Source: Klebsormidium nitens
Taxonomy: Eukaryota > Streptophyta > Klebsormidiophyceae > Klebsormidiales > Klebsormidiaceae
Assembly: GCA_000708835.1 (NCBI GenBank)
Contig: DF237172.1
Location: forward strand, 1-64,000
Reading direction: 5' to 3'
DNA: 64,000 bases
Below the pieces are notes generated by a model. The model saw only the letters and a list, made by a program, of their open reading frames with translations, made no database searches and was not told the origin of the DNA. The position numbers were made by a program, and so were the translations under genes. Positions within the stretch are counted from its first letter, which is position 1, and each line of letters starts with the position of its first letter. Shown piece after piece: positions 11,001 through 23,275 of the stretch.

Positions 11001-14000
11001 TGGCTGTTGATTGCACTCACAAAGGTGTAGTACACAGCGGGAACAAGGATTCCAAATAAGGAAAATTGAGAAGAAGGGAGAGTTTGGAAGGTCAAAAACC
11101 TCCGTGACGAGGACTTACGGCGTTCGTGAAAAGGCGGCTGAAGAGGTACGAGCGCAGCATGGAAAAGTCTCGAATGTAGAAAGCGTAGTAGAAGAAGCCC
11201 ATGAAGGACTGGAGGAAGTAGATGACGAACGTCTGCAGCATACAGTTGAGGGGTCATTGTGAGGGAACGGTTTGGACTTTGATCGGGACCTTCGCAAAAA
11301 GTCGCGAGGAAGAAAGTAGAAAAAGTAAGATCGAAGGGGCTTCTCGTTTCGAAGCCTGCAAGATGAACGAGTTGAGAGCGGTGAAAGCTTGCCGTCACAT
11401 GTAAGGTATGAACAAGCGAGAAAACATGATGTCTGACAGAGACCCAATCATTCCGGGGAAGCGGGAACCCCTAACCAGGCGCAAACTTACTGCAGAGATC
11501 TGCAGAGACGATTGTTTGCGAGCCTCCCCTTGATCCTTCTCCTTAAGCCCCAAAATCTGAGCGCTCTGTGAGACATGTTTCCGGACCTGATTGCAAGCGC
11601 TCCTCACCTTGTAGACCAGTGCATCCGCTTCTTGTTCCGTTGCTAACGAACGTCTGCGGCGCAGAGCAATGCTGGAGCCAAGCTTGGGTGACCTGGCCCT
11701 ATAGCGGTTACACCGTAAAAGCCTCTGCAGATTTCCCGTTCCGAGGCTGACTGTAAAACCTCACCTTATAGACCAGCGCGTCGGCCTCCTGCTCCTTGCT
11801 GACGAACGTCTGCGTCTTGTTGAGGCGCATCGCGACGCTGGAGCCCAGCTTGGTGATCTGGCCTGCGATCCCCGAGTTGGCGCCTAGCAGTACGTACTTG
11901 AACGGGGAGCCGCCGAGAGCGTGGAAGCAGTACACAAACAGCATCTCGTATGGGGCCTGACGGAGGACAGGGCGATCAGACAGGAATTTCTACCAAGAAT
12001 TGTTTCAATATTCAAACTTATAAAAAAGATGCCTACGATCAACCAATTAATTCGTGAAAACCAAAAACCAAAGGATCAATCAAGCCGAACTCGAGCTCTA
12101 CACCAGACTTGGTCATCGAAATCCAGGCTTGGTTCGTCGATATTTGGGGGTAACGTTACGCGTGCGCGGATCGTTTGGTGGTTGTTTGGAACTTTCTTAG
12201 CAACCGCTGCTGTGAAGTTTCAACGCTTTTGCTGCTGCTCGAAAACTTCCTCTCTCTCTTTGGCGCTGAGCAGTGTCCATCAGCTCATCGGCCCAACCTA
12301 GACTTGCGTATCCCAAAAGTAGACGTATAAAGTCTCTGTGTGATGCCCGGTCTTCTGCCCCTACCCAAAAGAGACACGCAGTCGCTTTCTCTCTGAACCT
12401 GCAACTGTCAACATATATGACCGACCAATCAGGATGTTGCTTCTGTAGATATTAAAAAATAAGAAGAACGTCAGCCTTGTCTGTTTCCTGGACTCCGCTG
12501 CCTCAGAAAGCTGATATAAACCACTCGGACGCTCGGACTTTCTACGACTTCAATGCCAGAGTGATCAGAACCTTATTAGACTTGCCGCCGGCCTATACCT
12601 GCAGAAGGAAGATACCCCCCACGGCCACCAAGTTGTTCTTCATTGTCAGCAGCCGGTCCTTCCACTCCTCCCGCTGCAGAGCGCGGCTCGGGCCGTCCAC
12701 CGCCGGACGCTGCGCGATTCCGTGGCTTGGCTCGTTCGTCGGCTCGTCCCACGGTTGCGTCGTGTGCACTTCGTCTTGCTCGATGTTCACCTCCCATCTG
12801 AAAGAGATCACGAATCTGTCACTAACGAAAGAGTGTTCAATAGGAGTTGATATCCCCAAACTCCAGGCACAAGAAGCGTTTGAGAGGAAGGCAACCAAAA
12901 GTCCTACGGACGGTGTCGCCTCCTTCATTTCCATTGGAAATAAACTGCCATGGCAGTGAGCCGGGTTAAGTCCACATAGCGCCAACTTCACCGTTCCCTC
13001 ATTCGTCACTCGCCATTCGTCGCGTCCACGTTCTGACCCTGAGCGTCGTGGATCTACCCGAAACGCAGGTCCACATAGCTGACAAGCACGCTAGAGGGCC
13101 TCCTGATGTCGACTTATACCCCCGGGCTTCTCCTCGTTCCCACCGTTGTCATCGCGCATTCTAAATGCCAGAAAATTTTCCAGCGACACATTCTGGACAT
13201 CCTTAAACTCACCTGGCCTGCAGCTCGGTGTTGTACCGCTTCCAGAAGGCCAGGAAGGCGACCGCCCACATGACGACCACCATCGCAAACAAGGGCGGAA
13301 CCAGGCTGTTCCACGACCTGCGACGAAAGAAAAAGGTAAGCATCAACAATTGTGAACCGAAGAAGAAGCGCGCTGCACAAGCTCCTCGCGAAGAGGCTAC
13401 GATATTGACGAATCTGTGTAATGGAATGATATTGCCTCAAGTGAGAGCAGATGAAGAGAGACTCGGTAGAGCGCAAAGGTAAGTCGTAGGCTAAAACAGC
13501 CTTCCGAGCGGCAAGATCGCACTTTTTTATCTCAGGAACAAAAGTCAAATCTGACTTATTTTGAGTGAATCGAAGTGACCAAAAAGATATGTGACCAGTC
13601 AACATCTGTCAACTCGCGAGTAAAAGTGCCATTGAATGAGCCCTCATTGGGCCCATACAGGCCATACAATGGGAAGGATAAACCGGTATCGATGCTTTAC
13701 AGACGCTGACTAGGCTAAGCTTGAGGTTCAAATAGCAACGATCAGAACGGCGAAGAGACGGAGGCCGCACCTGAGATCGACGAAGTGAAGCAGCGCGCCC
13801 GCCACTGCCGGGAAGACGAGCCACGTTGTGTAGTACCCCAGGAATGCAAAATACATGGCGACCTGCAAGAAATGCACGGTGGATTTGTAATGTAACGATG
13901 ACTACTAAGAAAGTCGTTTCCTAAAAGCAGCTCTTTGTTCCCCAGGTTGGGCGCTGTGCAAAACGTTAGAAACTCTAAGATCTTTTCACAATTGGCAGAA

Positions 14001-16927
14001 GGATCATAGGTCAGAACAGGTGCCGTAGTGCAATAGTATTCAGGCTTATAGTCACGTAATTGGCAACTGTCTTAAAGAAAAAAGTCCATTTGTAAACGGG
14101 ACTGTTCCAGAGGGTCTTGTAAGCTCCTGAATCTTAAGCTTTGGCCTTAACAGATTCAGCACATTTATAAGATAAGCTAGGAAAAGGCAGTCTTAGGGTA
14201 CTCTGTTTCTAATAATTGTTGAGTTTCTAGGTCGTCCAAGACCTAAGCTCATCAGAAGTCAATTCCTGTATCATCCACGAACGAGTCTGGGACGTTTTCG
14301 GCGTTTTATAAGGCGGAGTCAGATCCATGAACAATTCCCGAGGATGACCTGAATGTTGGTTGAGGCGCGCGTTTCTTTTTGCGGATGTGAGCTTGGAAGT
14401 TGACAAAAGTAACGACAAAGGCCAGAAAGCCAGAAAGGGTGGTACCCAAAAAGCCAGAAAGGGTTGTACCGGAATGGGAAATTTGGCTGCACATTCTTAT
14501 AGTGAACCCACCGTATGCTTTACTTGTTCAAAATCATTCCTTGCCATGAAGATTGTGATCTGAACCGTCCAAAGCCCTCTTAGGAACCCACACAGACGGA
14601 CCAAAGCTGAACATCGCTTGAATTCAGATGGTCATGAAGCCAGCAGCAAAGAAGTGCATTGTGTTTCACGATGCGCTTCTTTGCTGCTGGCTTCATGATG
14701 CGCTTCTTTGCTGCTGGCTTCATGATGCGCTTCTTTGCTGCTGGCTTCATGATGCGCTTCTTTGCTGCTGGCTTCATGACCATCTGATTCGGATGTCTTG
14801 CGGGCTGGTGCATACCTTGAGACCGAAGTAGGAGTAGATATCGTCCAGCGGCTGCTTGGTGCCTCCCAAGAAGTTGAACGGCCAGTGGCGGACAAGCTCC
14901 TGCCGTTGAGACTCGTCTGCAGAAGGCACACCGGGAGTCGATTCGGAATAAACAGCTAAGTACAAACATTTTCCAGGCTTTGTTGCAGAGCCAGAGGCCC
15001 AAGCCTTGGCAGGCCCTTCACTGTTATACTCTACGACGTGAGGCCTTTTTGGATTCCACAGTTTCCTAGGACCATATTCGGGTAACCCTTGAAATCTCAG
15101 CCTGCCTGCAATGGCCCTTGAGGGCACGTGAACAAAAGTCCCAGACTCGTGTGCGTCAGCTCAACCACTTTGAAGGAGGACCCAAGAATACGAGGAAGCT
15201 CACTGTGCAGAGGGAAGATGTCCGTCACTGCCCCCTTCTCGCGCAGCGCCGCGACAGCTTTGGTGCCCCGGGTGATCTCGAGATGGCCCTTTCCGCCTGG
15301 GAGCGCCAGCACGGTGGGGCTACTGGTCTTGGCCTCCTAGAAAATGAGAAGTTCGTTGGTCCAGGACGAGTAGAATCCGATCGAGCGAAAAAGCAGGCAT
15401 TGCCTTGTAGGAAACCCAAATGCTTGATTGTTGAGTGTTTCGAGAATGCAGATGGTGTGATCGCCTGCTAGATGAGCAATTCGGCCTTTTGATGCACGGG
15501 CGCTACACTAGCATTGTATTGCAGACGCAAAAGCTTCTAAGTTTAAGTCCCCTTCCTGATTGCATTATCCCACAATGGATATTCCGCAGAGAAGTGCTTG
15601 CCAATACGCCTGAAATTGAGAGCCAATTGCAGACCCGGTGCCCGCTTCCAACTCCTTTGGCCTCTTGGGCTATTATACTGAAAACGAAGGCAGACTCACA
15701 ATGCTTTCAATGATGGACTCGAGGCACTGGTAACGCTCCGTCCGGCTGAAAAGAGCTCCATCAGGCTGAGGGACGAAAGAGTCTCGCAGATCCCAACTGA
15801 AATGTGTGTCAATTCCTGAAAAACAGACACGGGACCGAGTTGGTGGGGCAATGAACAGAGTGGGCAGAAACAGGGATGATGTAAGAAGAACGCCCTATTG
15901 CATTACGGGGGTCTACTGCCACGGCGCCAGAAAAGTGGGCACGTGAACGCATACTCAAAAGACAACTGGCTTCTTGGAGGGGGAGATTGTGGCAGAATCC
16001 GTATCAGCATTCGTCTTTGACATTGCTACTGCTTGAAGCCCGTAGGTCCTTCTACAAAAGAGAAGCTTCAGAGAGCCAGACAAAAGACACATGGGCGTGA
16101 AATGCGCCCAGTTCTCAAGCCCTGTAGCCTTGATAGCAAGTCTATCTCCTTCCTGCTTGCTTCAACAATCAGAGATTGGACTCACCCAAATTTGTCAACT
16201 TCGTCAACTTTAGTCGCTCCGCCTCTCTTCCAATCACCTCCAGCGGGGCACCCACCTGCAACAAGTGGGCTTTCACATAGTACTCTGCCAATTCGAGAAG
16301 CTCTATGTGGGACACCCTAAAACTGTGAAGATGATCCCCACAGTGCATCTTTCGCCAGGATCATTCTGGGCCCGGACTTCAGAGATCCACCGCAATTGCT
16401 CAATGTGACCCGGAAAATGCCAACCACTATATGTTTGCAGCATGCAGCTGTTGCTGAGAATGTTATCGGGACTATTTGCCATTTGGTGTTTCAATGTTGT
16501 GGTGGACAAGCGCAAATAAGGAAGTTACTGTCACAGACTATCACCAGCACCGCAGCACGCAGAGCCTTTGCTACAGAGCACGACGGCATTTCAAAGTGGA
16601 AACCAGGTTTACTTACAAGTAAGTATGCCAACGATTGCTTCTTTGATGTCTGAAAACACCCAACACGCCACATGCATGCAGCTGTGACTAGTAGCAGCAC
16701 CTCACTTTGAGAAACTGCTCCGCATTCCTCCCCATCACTCGGTCCACCTTCAACCCGGCAGCCTCCAGGCCCTGCACCAGAGCATCAATGGCATCCTCTG
16801 CTCCTACTCTCCTCATTTCATAATTGTTCCCATTCTGCCGGTCCGCAGCACACACTATTGCAATCTCTGGCTCGACAGCTTCATGAGCAAAGGGCTTCTC
16901 CCCAAACCTGGCGAGTCCTGTCGCCAT
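8038..16927 (-). CDS. Anoctamin (TMEM16)-like membrane protein
   Basis: Fifteen exons, read from high to low coordinates, join in frame to about 698 aa: 16927-16706, 16255-16186, 15815-15700, 15336-15204, 14916-14816, 13862-13771, 13317-13213, 12797-12599, 11956-11765, 11565-11491, 11232-11119, 10540-10470, 9878-9554, 9171-9013, 8160-8038. Order and content match the single plant anoctamin type. A soluble N-terminus ends in a YSYFG segment, followed by the first membrane helices (about residues 215-275), further hydrophobic segments, the hallmark LELALQFG, and NNLAEIRSD with acidic residues E574 and D578. These correspond to calcium-site residues in animal TMEM16 proteins, as does E545 in position. 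WLNIFQ, a last hydrophobic pair and a basic tail (AWVQAKRERRRR) follow. The family forms calcium-activated chloride channels or lipid scramblases; which applies here is unknown. ATG 16939 in the same frame is an alternative start. Confidence 0.88.
8783..9032 (-). repeat. Tandem repeat spilling out of the penultimate anoctamin exon
   Basis: Three degenerate copies of a unit of about 104-124 bp begin near 9011, 8907 and 8783 (plus-strand landmarks ACCGGAGGAA, ACCGGGGGAA, ACGGGGGAAA), each with CACTAGTGAGCA or ACTAGTGAGCA and CGCAAGCC. The first copy overlaps the 3' end and donor of the exon 9171-9013; the others lie in the last intron. Each copy may carry a decoy donor. Confidence 0.65.
11608..11724 (-). 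other. Duplicated anoctamin exon (9b), phase 0-0
   Basis: This 117-bp open segment repeats the 3' part of the exon 11956-11765. Both end ...EQEADALVYK followed by donor GTGAGG, and both contain KLGSS. It has an acceptor (CTGCAG) and a donor, is a multiple of three, and has no stop, so it could be added after exon 9 without breaking the frame. Its first half (RLLRCNRYRARSP) no longer resembles the original membrane segment. It may be an optional cassette exon or a decaying duplicate. Confidence 0.55.
14624..14787. repeat. Foldback with four perfect 27-bp tandem repeats
   Basis: Four exact copies of a 27-bp unit run through 14670-14696, 14697-14723, 14724-14750 and 14751-14777. The 31 bases at 14624-14654 are the exact reverse complement of 14757-14787, so the left arm can pair with any of the four units. 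It lies in the anoctamin intron between 14816 and 13862. Confidence 0.9.
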
Positions 16928-18042
16928 GACGTTCCTCAAAAACGCTGCAAAACGCTTTTGGTGCAGAGGCTTGATTCAGCACAACAAAAGGGCAACTTTT
17001 CCTCCTTACAAAGAAGCAACCCTAGTTTCTGACGACTGAGCTCGCGAGGCAACAGGCAACCCAGTGCCCAGCTTTGATCGGCAACTTCCACTTCAAGCCT
17101 GCTCAACAGGGCAAGCATGCACAGTGTAGAAAGCGAATCCGCTCCTGCCACCTGGCACGATCTGGACAGATTGACGAAAGTAGGGGCATCGACTTGATCC
17201 AACGGTGTTATGCTAAGTTGAGAACTTGAGTCTAGAGTATGCAGCCGAGGCAGACGATCCACTCTGGCAACTCTTGCTTTCACTAAGGGGTGCTTTCACT
17301 AAGACAGGCACCCGGGGGACGGGTGGGGTTGGTCTGGGGGTTAGGGTGGGTACGGGTTCGGAGCGGGTCATTATTTAGGTTAGAGTTTTTGGTTGAGGAG
17401 CCCGGGGCTCCTGTATCTTAGTGAAAGCACCCCTTAGTGAAAGCAAGAGTTGCCAGTATGCAGACGACTCCAATCAGTGCGCTCGCACCGTCGATTGAAA
17501 AGGTCCTGGTATGAACGACCAGGATTGCAAGATCGCGTGTTTCGCCTTCTCTCATTTGGCATCTCTATTGTATCGTGTTGTCAGCTAGGGAGAAGGATCT
17601 ACTCAAAGGAAAGCACCATGTGGACGCCAGTGCTAGTAGTAGCAGTCACTGGAAGTCAGGAGGGACTCAGGACGTGATGCCTTTGGTAGCACATCTGTTG
17701 CATTGCTTGTTCAAAGCTGTTCTTGATGAATCGCCAGTTCGTCGACACCGTGTTCAATGCAGCAAGGCTCAGGCAAGTACTTGAAGCTGAGGGTGCAGTA
17801 GACGGCGGTGTAGGACGAGTCTGCTGCGCTTGGCAGCTAAGAGAAACAGTGGTTGCGCCAGCTCAGTAGTTGCTCCGCTTCACTATTGCACCTGTACATG
17901 GAGATTGTGCTGGCTGTCTGCTGATTCATGGCAATGCCTCACATTGTTTCCTGATTTTGGCAAGCACTGTGTACAGTCCCTGTCCCAGCGGTTGTCTTGC
18001 AATTGTGGGCCCACCTTCTGGCGCACACCGTTTGTGTTGGAC
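16928..18042. promoter_or_regulatory. Divergent intergenic region with MITE
   Basis: This is the 1.1-kb spacer between the ATGs of the anoctamin gene (-) and the DUF627-RING gene (+). It should hold both promoters and 5' untranslated regions. The only structure I can support is the MITE-like element at 17264-17456. No clear TATA box was recognised. Confidence 0.5.
17264..17456. mobile_element. MITE-like element, copy B
   Basis: Perfect 41-bp terminal inverted repeats occupy 17264-17304 and 17416-17456. Each arm contains GCTTTCACTAA twice, so the terminal repeat is itself doubled. The core reads GGTTAGGGTGGGTACGGG then CGGAGCGGGT, the family signature. GCAGACGA occurs at 17250-17257 and 17460-17467, a likely 8-bp target-site duplication a few bases outside the arms. 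The element is about 190-200 bp and non-coding. Confidence 0.8.
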
Positions 18043-19653
18043 ATGGGGAAGAAGAATAAGGGCAGAGCCGCCGGGCCCGCAAAGGTGGCCGTGTCTGGGC
18101 CCAGTGAAATTGAGATTGTGCGATTCGAATGTGAAAAGGCAATCAAGTCGTTAAAGAACAACCCGCAGCGGGCTCAGAAAACGATCAAGGAGACCTGCCA
18201 GAGGCACCCCAATGTCTCCCTGGGGTTCAGGTACCATGCGTACATTGAGAGGCGGCTGGCAGAGCATCAGCATGATGCGAGCGCGCTTAAGAAGCGGCAT
18301 GTGACTGCCGCGCTGGAAGCTGCAAATCGGGCCACGGTCCTGAGCCCCAACTCGATGGAGCACGGTTTCTTCTATGCAACGCTCTTGCAGGAGTATATGC
18401 CTCTGCGGGAGGGCAGGGAGAGGAACGTGGAGGCTGTTGCTGAGTGTGAGCGCGCGCTAGCGATTGCTGAACCAACAGATCCTGCAGAAGACATGCTCGA
18501 CGAGCTGCCAGAGGAGTTGAGAACAGCGGAGGTGAGAATTGCGCACTTCAAGCACCAGCTGCGGCAGCTCTCTTGCCAGATTAAGCTCACAGACCTTCAG
18601 AACATCTTCAAGAACGGCAGTGTGGATGCAAACGGGAATTTCGTGCCGCTGACTACAAAGGTGCGCACGGAAATGGGGTCGGCACAGCCGCTATCAGAGC
18701 AGAGGAGGGCGGAGAAGATGGAGAAGACTTCCAAGGCGGAGGTGGAGCAGATATCGCAAAGAGAGGAGCAGCCGGTGGTGAGAGACGAGGAGCAGGAAGA
18801 GCAGCAGGGCGGCGATGAGGGCGAGAAGGGACTGGGTGAGATAAGCAAAAGTCAGAATGACGGTACGGAGGAAACGCTGAGCGAGGTCAAGGGTGCCCAT
18901 GCGAAAAAGAGGCAGGACCTGGGCCAGGTCTCAAGCAGTGAGCCAGCGCAGCCGCTCAACCCAGGGGAGAGTGGGAAGGCGAGCAGCCCACAGGAAGAGG
19001 TCATGGAGACCGACGAGGAGGACGAAAATACTATGGAATGCAAAGAGTGAGTGCTGCCACACTCCCTTGAATGGTTGTCCTCAGCCACTTGCGCAAAATT
19101 GCCGAAAAGAGCCTGAAAAGATTGCCAGAGATTGCCAGAGATTGTCAAAGGCTCCTGATCATAACACGGTCACCATCTCTTTGCGTTCATAGGCTCAATT
19201 GGGATGAGGCCTTGGAACAAAGCAGCCACGCTGTAGAATGAGCGAAGGGCGATGTAAAGATTTCACAATCTCGCGGCAGCTTATGATGTTCTGTGTAAAC
19301 TACAGCCAGTTGTTTGTTCAGCTCCTACCGACGCCACCGACTGGTTTGAGCATAATGATTGCATGCCCTTCAAATTCCAGACTTGGTTTTGCAAAAAGTG
19401 CTGAAAGCTTGCAATCCTTTCAATCGTCTCCTCGTCAATCGCGAGAAGTGGAGAAATGCTGGTTATTTTGATTTCATAAGTGTAATGTCTGTTAGACCCG
19501 ACTTTCGAAACAAGGTATTTGGTACTTCCATTCTCCTCTTGAAAAGTTAGACCGCCAATCGAGCTGTTAGCCTTGTTTGCCCGTCATTGACATGCGCCTG
19601 GGAATAGTCAAAAGCTTGTCCTACAGTCAATCGATCTTTCTTTCCGCCTCCAG

Positions 19654-20074
19654 GTGCGACGCCACGTTTACGTCGGCAAACGAGTACCTGGCGCACCACA
19701 ATGTCGAGCACCCCTCCCTCCCGCCCGACGAACTCATCGTCCCTGTGGACCTCCCCGCCAACTTCGACGTCGACACGATGCTTCCGACAGACGGGCCGCA
19801 GGCTGCCAGGCTCATGCTAGAGGACGCCGTGAAAACACGCAACACTAACCATGGTTCAGGGAACTACTGTCCAACGCACGGTTTCGATGCGTGTCCTTCT
19901 CATTGGGGTATCAAGATTTGGACCTTCCGGTGGTTGAGGATTCGGAGCGGCGCGCGGCGCTGAGGGAGACGCTGACGACGGTGCGGGTGGCGATTGCGCG
20001 GAGGCGGCTGCTGTTGGCCCACCAGCACAAGATCTTCCAGTACTTGGTTAACGACTTGCAGGACATGCTTCCGG
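19654..20074 (+). other. DUF629-like zinc-finger exon with frame change
   Basis: The exon opens in the frame set by exon 1 (ECDATFTSANEYLAHHNVEH), a C2H2-like pattern lacking an obvious first pair. It continues through LPTDGPQAARLMLEDA. Near 19840-19870 coding character switches to another frame, giving LGYQDLDLPVVEDSERRAAL and a helical stretch ending NDLQDMLP at donor GGTGAGT. A 30-65 bp intron or a one-base error would reconcile the two. DUF629 proteins of plants have this order, which supports one original exon. Confidence 0.5.
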
Positions 20075-22620
20075 GTGAGTGCGAACCTTGCGCTCGCAAT
20101 TCGGATCAAGGTTGCATCAGATTTTGCGGAGGATTCGGAAAAGATCGAGGTTAGGGCTTTGCATCAAGCATATTATGGATGTAAGTGCATGAAGGAGACT
20201 GGAAAGCTGTCTCGTGCGAGGTGTGTTCCAGTTAAGGGTTCCTGGACAAAGTCTTAGACCCCAGTCTGATGTTTGCTGGGTTATATTTCTCAGGTGGACC
20301 TTGGTCAGATCCATCCTGCAAGAGACCAGAATGAAACTTGTGATTCTTCGAAATTCGCGAAGTTCTCTTTGTGTATTGTTTTTTGTTCGTTGTTGCTTTC
20401 ACAGGCTGCGATTCGACTACCTGTACGATTGTTCGTGTTAAACTTGTTAAGAGTCTGCACGCGACTGTGTTACGTGGACGAAGCAATATTTCTAGTTCTC
20501 GGTTCCTCCTGGAATAGCTGAATCGGAAAAGCTTTCAAGGCAGCCGGAGAGATTTCTTACCTCGTCCTCGAAAAAGTTTTTTTCACCCCCAGCCTAAGCC
20601 CCCTGCTTCGCTTACAGACCCTGCCGCCAGCGCGGAGTGGCAGCACGATTGGCACCTGTTGCGGATGGTGAACAAAGAGGACCTCGGCACCGTGCGGAGA
20701 TTTCTGCTAAACGAGGTTCTTCGCGACGACACAGAGACGGTGAGGTTCGACAAGCTAACTTCGTTCGGCCGGTGGATGAATCTTGCGGTTACCTGCCACG
20801 GAAAGGAGCACGAGGAGCGTACCCTTTTTATGATACTTGGCTGCTCGGTTCGAAGCAGGGCTTGAAACTTGCCTAAGGGCGCTGACCACTTATGCTTTTA
20901 GAATTGGTCGATGTTTCTAAATGCGAAGACGGGACGAATAGTGCCGGCCAGGCTCCGAGTTGCTGGTCGGATTAGAAAAATTTCACCCCCTTCTGGAGGC
21001 CACTCAGAAGCCAAGGCCTTCGCCATTTGCGCTGCAGATGATCAGCGGTCTTTTCAGCTCTTCTTCCTTGAATGAAGTCTTCTGGACGATACGGTTCTGA
21101 TGTATACTTCTTTCGAGGTTGTTCTACGTTTGATGGATGCCTGCCGTCAGATTTCGACCATCACAGTCGAGGGAGCCCTTAAGCGGTGCGCATATCGAAG
21201 TGGCTGCTCTCGCAACGGTTCGGTCGTTTTCAAATCCCTAAGCTATCGGGCTGTGCTGTCTTCATTCTAAGTTAGCTCTCAACATGTGTGCAGACAGAAG
21301 ACGGAGGCGATCCGAAGAGCACCAACCACTCTAGCAAGCCGGCGAGTGTCGAAGTTCCAAATCCGCTTACAGCGGCACCGGCAGGCGAGCCTTCAGCGAG
21401 GGGCGCGGTGGGAGAGTGAAGACCGCCCGCTTTGGAAGCCGTGTCGGAGGGACAAGGGGGGATTAGCGGGAGCGAGGCAAAGGCCTTGAACTACCTGATG
21501 CACGCGGACGGGTCCGCGGGAAGCGTCGGGATCGACGCGCTCCGGCAGCGGAACTTCGTGAAGGAAGCGGTGGACGACGTGACGAGCTGCATCCTGCCTT
21601 TTGGGGGGAAGGATGCGATTCAGCGCGCGCTCGGGGAAAAAGGTACGGAGCTGGTGAAGCACTTGCTCGGGTACGCGTCGGGGACCGGGGAAGCGGCTCT
21701 GCGCGGGTGTCCGGTCCACTTCCGGCGAATGAGCTTACAACAGGCGGGCGAGATCCTCAACGCATTCTGCAGCGAGCGCCTTCGGTGGCTGTTCACGTGG
21801 GACCTGCTCCGGAGCCCGCCGGTGCACTTTGCGGTTATGCAGACGTGGCTCGAGCGGCCGGAGAACGAGGGGCTTGGGGAGACGGTCCGGAGCATGGCAC
21901 TGGCGGCGCTACGGGTGCGCGCGTATGCGCTTGGGAAGCACTACCGGGCAGCCAAGGCGCGCTTGTTGGACGGAAGGGAGGTGGAAGCTGGGCGGGAAAT
22001 GGCGCATTTGGCACTGGCCGCTGCGGTTGCAACTGACGAGTTTGCGAACTGCATCTACCGAGAGACGACCGAGTTCTGCGGGCGGAAGTACGCGGACGCG
22101 CTGCTCAGCGCACGGGCCACCTTCACGGACGAGCCGGCGCCGGACACGGTCCCGGTTGATGCCATCTGGATTGAGAAAATCTTGACGGAGGCGGAGGCGC
22201 GTTTCGCCGAGGTTCCGGAGGGGCATCGGGGGTGGATTCAGACGAACTACGACATTTTGAATGGACTGAAGCCTGAGCTCCAAGCAGCCATTGAGGAGCT
22301 GAATTTTGCCAATCTCGTGAAGAAAATCGACGAGGGGGCGGTGAAGTATGGCACAGAAAGACGCTCCGAGGGCTGTGAGAGTGACCCAAGATGGGTCGTC
22401 AAGTCGTGCTTGAATGTGGCCGTCATCATGAAATGGGTGAGGCGGAAGCTGAGCGAGACCGGGGGCCGCTTTTTCTACGGCGAGGAGTACCTTGAGCGTG
22501 TTCTCCTAGGGACGGTAAGCCACCGTTTGCGGCTTGAGAAGCGCCACGTGGCGAGATTCCGAAGCCGACTGTTGGAGTACCTGATCGAGTTCTAACCGAT
22601 CAAGATCAACGTTCGATCGC

Positions 22621-22692
22621 AAAGGTTAAGGTTAAGGTCAGGGTTAAGGCTAAGGTTAAGGCTAAGGTTTGGTTCGGTCAAGGCCAAGGTTT
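22621..22692 (+). repeat. GGTTAA/GGCTAA tandem repeat
   Basis: About ten degenerate copies of AAGGTT/AAGGCT (6 bp) follow one another in the intron after exon 22514. They resemble telomere-type repeats but are not a clean telomeric unit. Confidence 0.75.
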
Positions 22693-23149
22693 GGTCGCAG
22701 AGTTTTTGTTAAACTGCCGCTCAGTGGCCCACGAACAGACGTTGAGGGAGGAAAGGCTCACGATTGCATGCTTTCGTCCATATCTAAAGGTGCATGCATA
22801 CTGGCAAAAAGAAGTCCCGTACTCTGGGTTCATTTGTACACACGCGCATCGTTTACGCTGTACGAACGCGGTCGACCAGTTTGGCCTGGTACGACCCCCT
22901 TCGTGTCCCTATTTCTCTCTTTTCTGGTTGTCAACCACAAACAATTGATTCTCAGAATCCGCAACGGTCGGAAAGGCTTGCAGCACTTCGAGTACTCCTC
23001 CAAACACGGCGACCAACTTCAGTACACGTTCTGAATCTGTGACTCGCCGTCGGAAGTGATTAGAAAGAGCAGCAGATCAAGAGCTGCTTGACGGTTGGTG
23101 ACCAGGTTCGGATGCACGGGCATGCCAGCAGGATGTCTAGCTCTTATCA

Positions 23150-23275
23150 GCTTCCTAAAATCCAATTCCTGAAGCCCGATCCCTAAAGCCCGATCCTTCA
23201 AACCCAAATCACAAAACCGATCCCCAAAACCGATTCTCAAAATCCGGCTCCTAAAACCCGATTCTCTCTCCGGAT
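23150..23275 (+). repeat. AAAACCCGATTC-type degenerate tandem repeat
   Basis: Eight or so degenerate copies of a unit of about 14-16 bp (AAAGCCCGATCC, AAAACCGATCCC, AAAACCCGATTC) run up to the polypyrimidine tract and acceptor of exon 23283. The last copies may form part of the splice acceptor region. Confidence 0.65.

Noticed and set aside
10862-11398. 178-codon minus-strand frame within the anoctamin gene
   Set aside because: The exon at 11232-11119 and that at 10540-10470 match the anoctamin family directly in sequence; the part 11040-10862 reads as intron.
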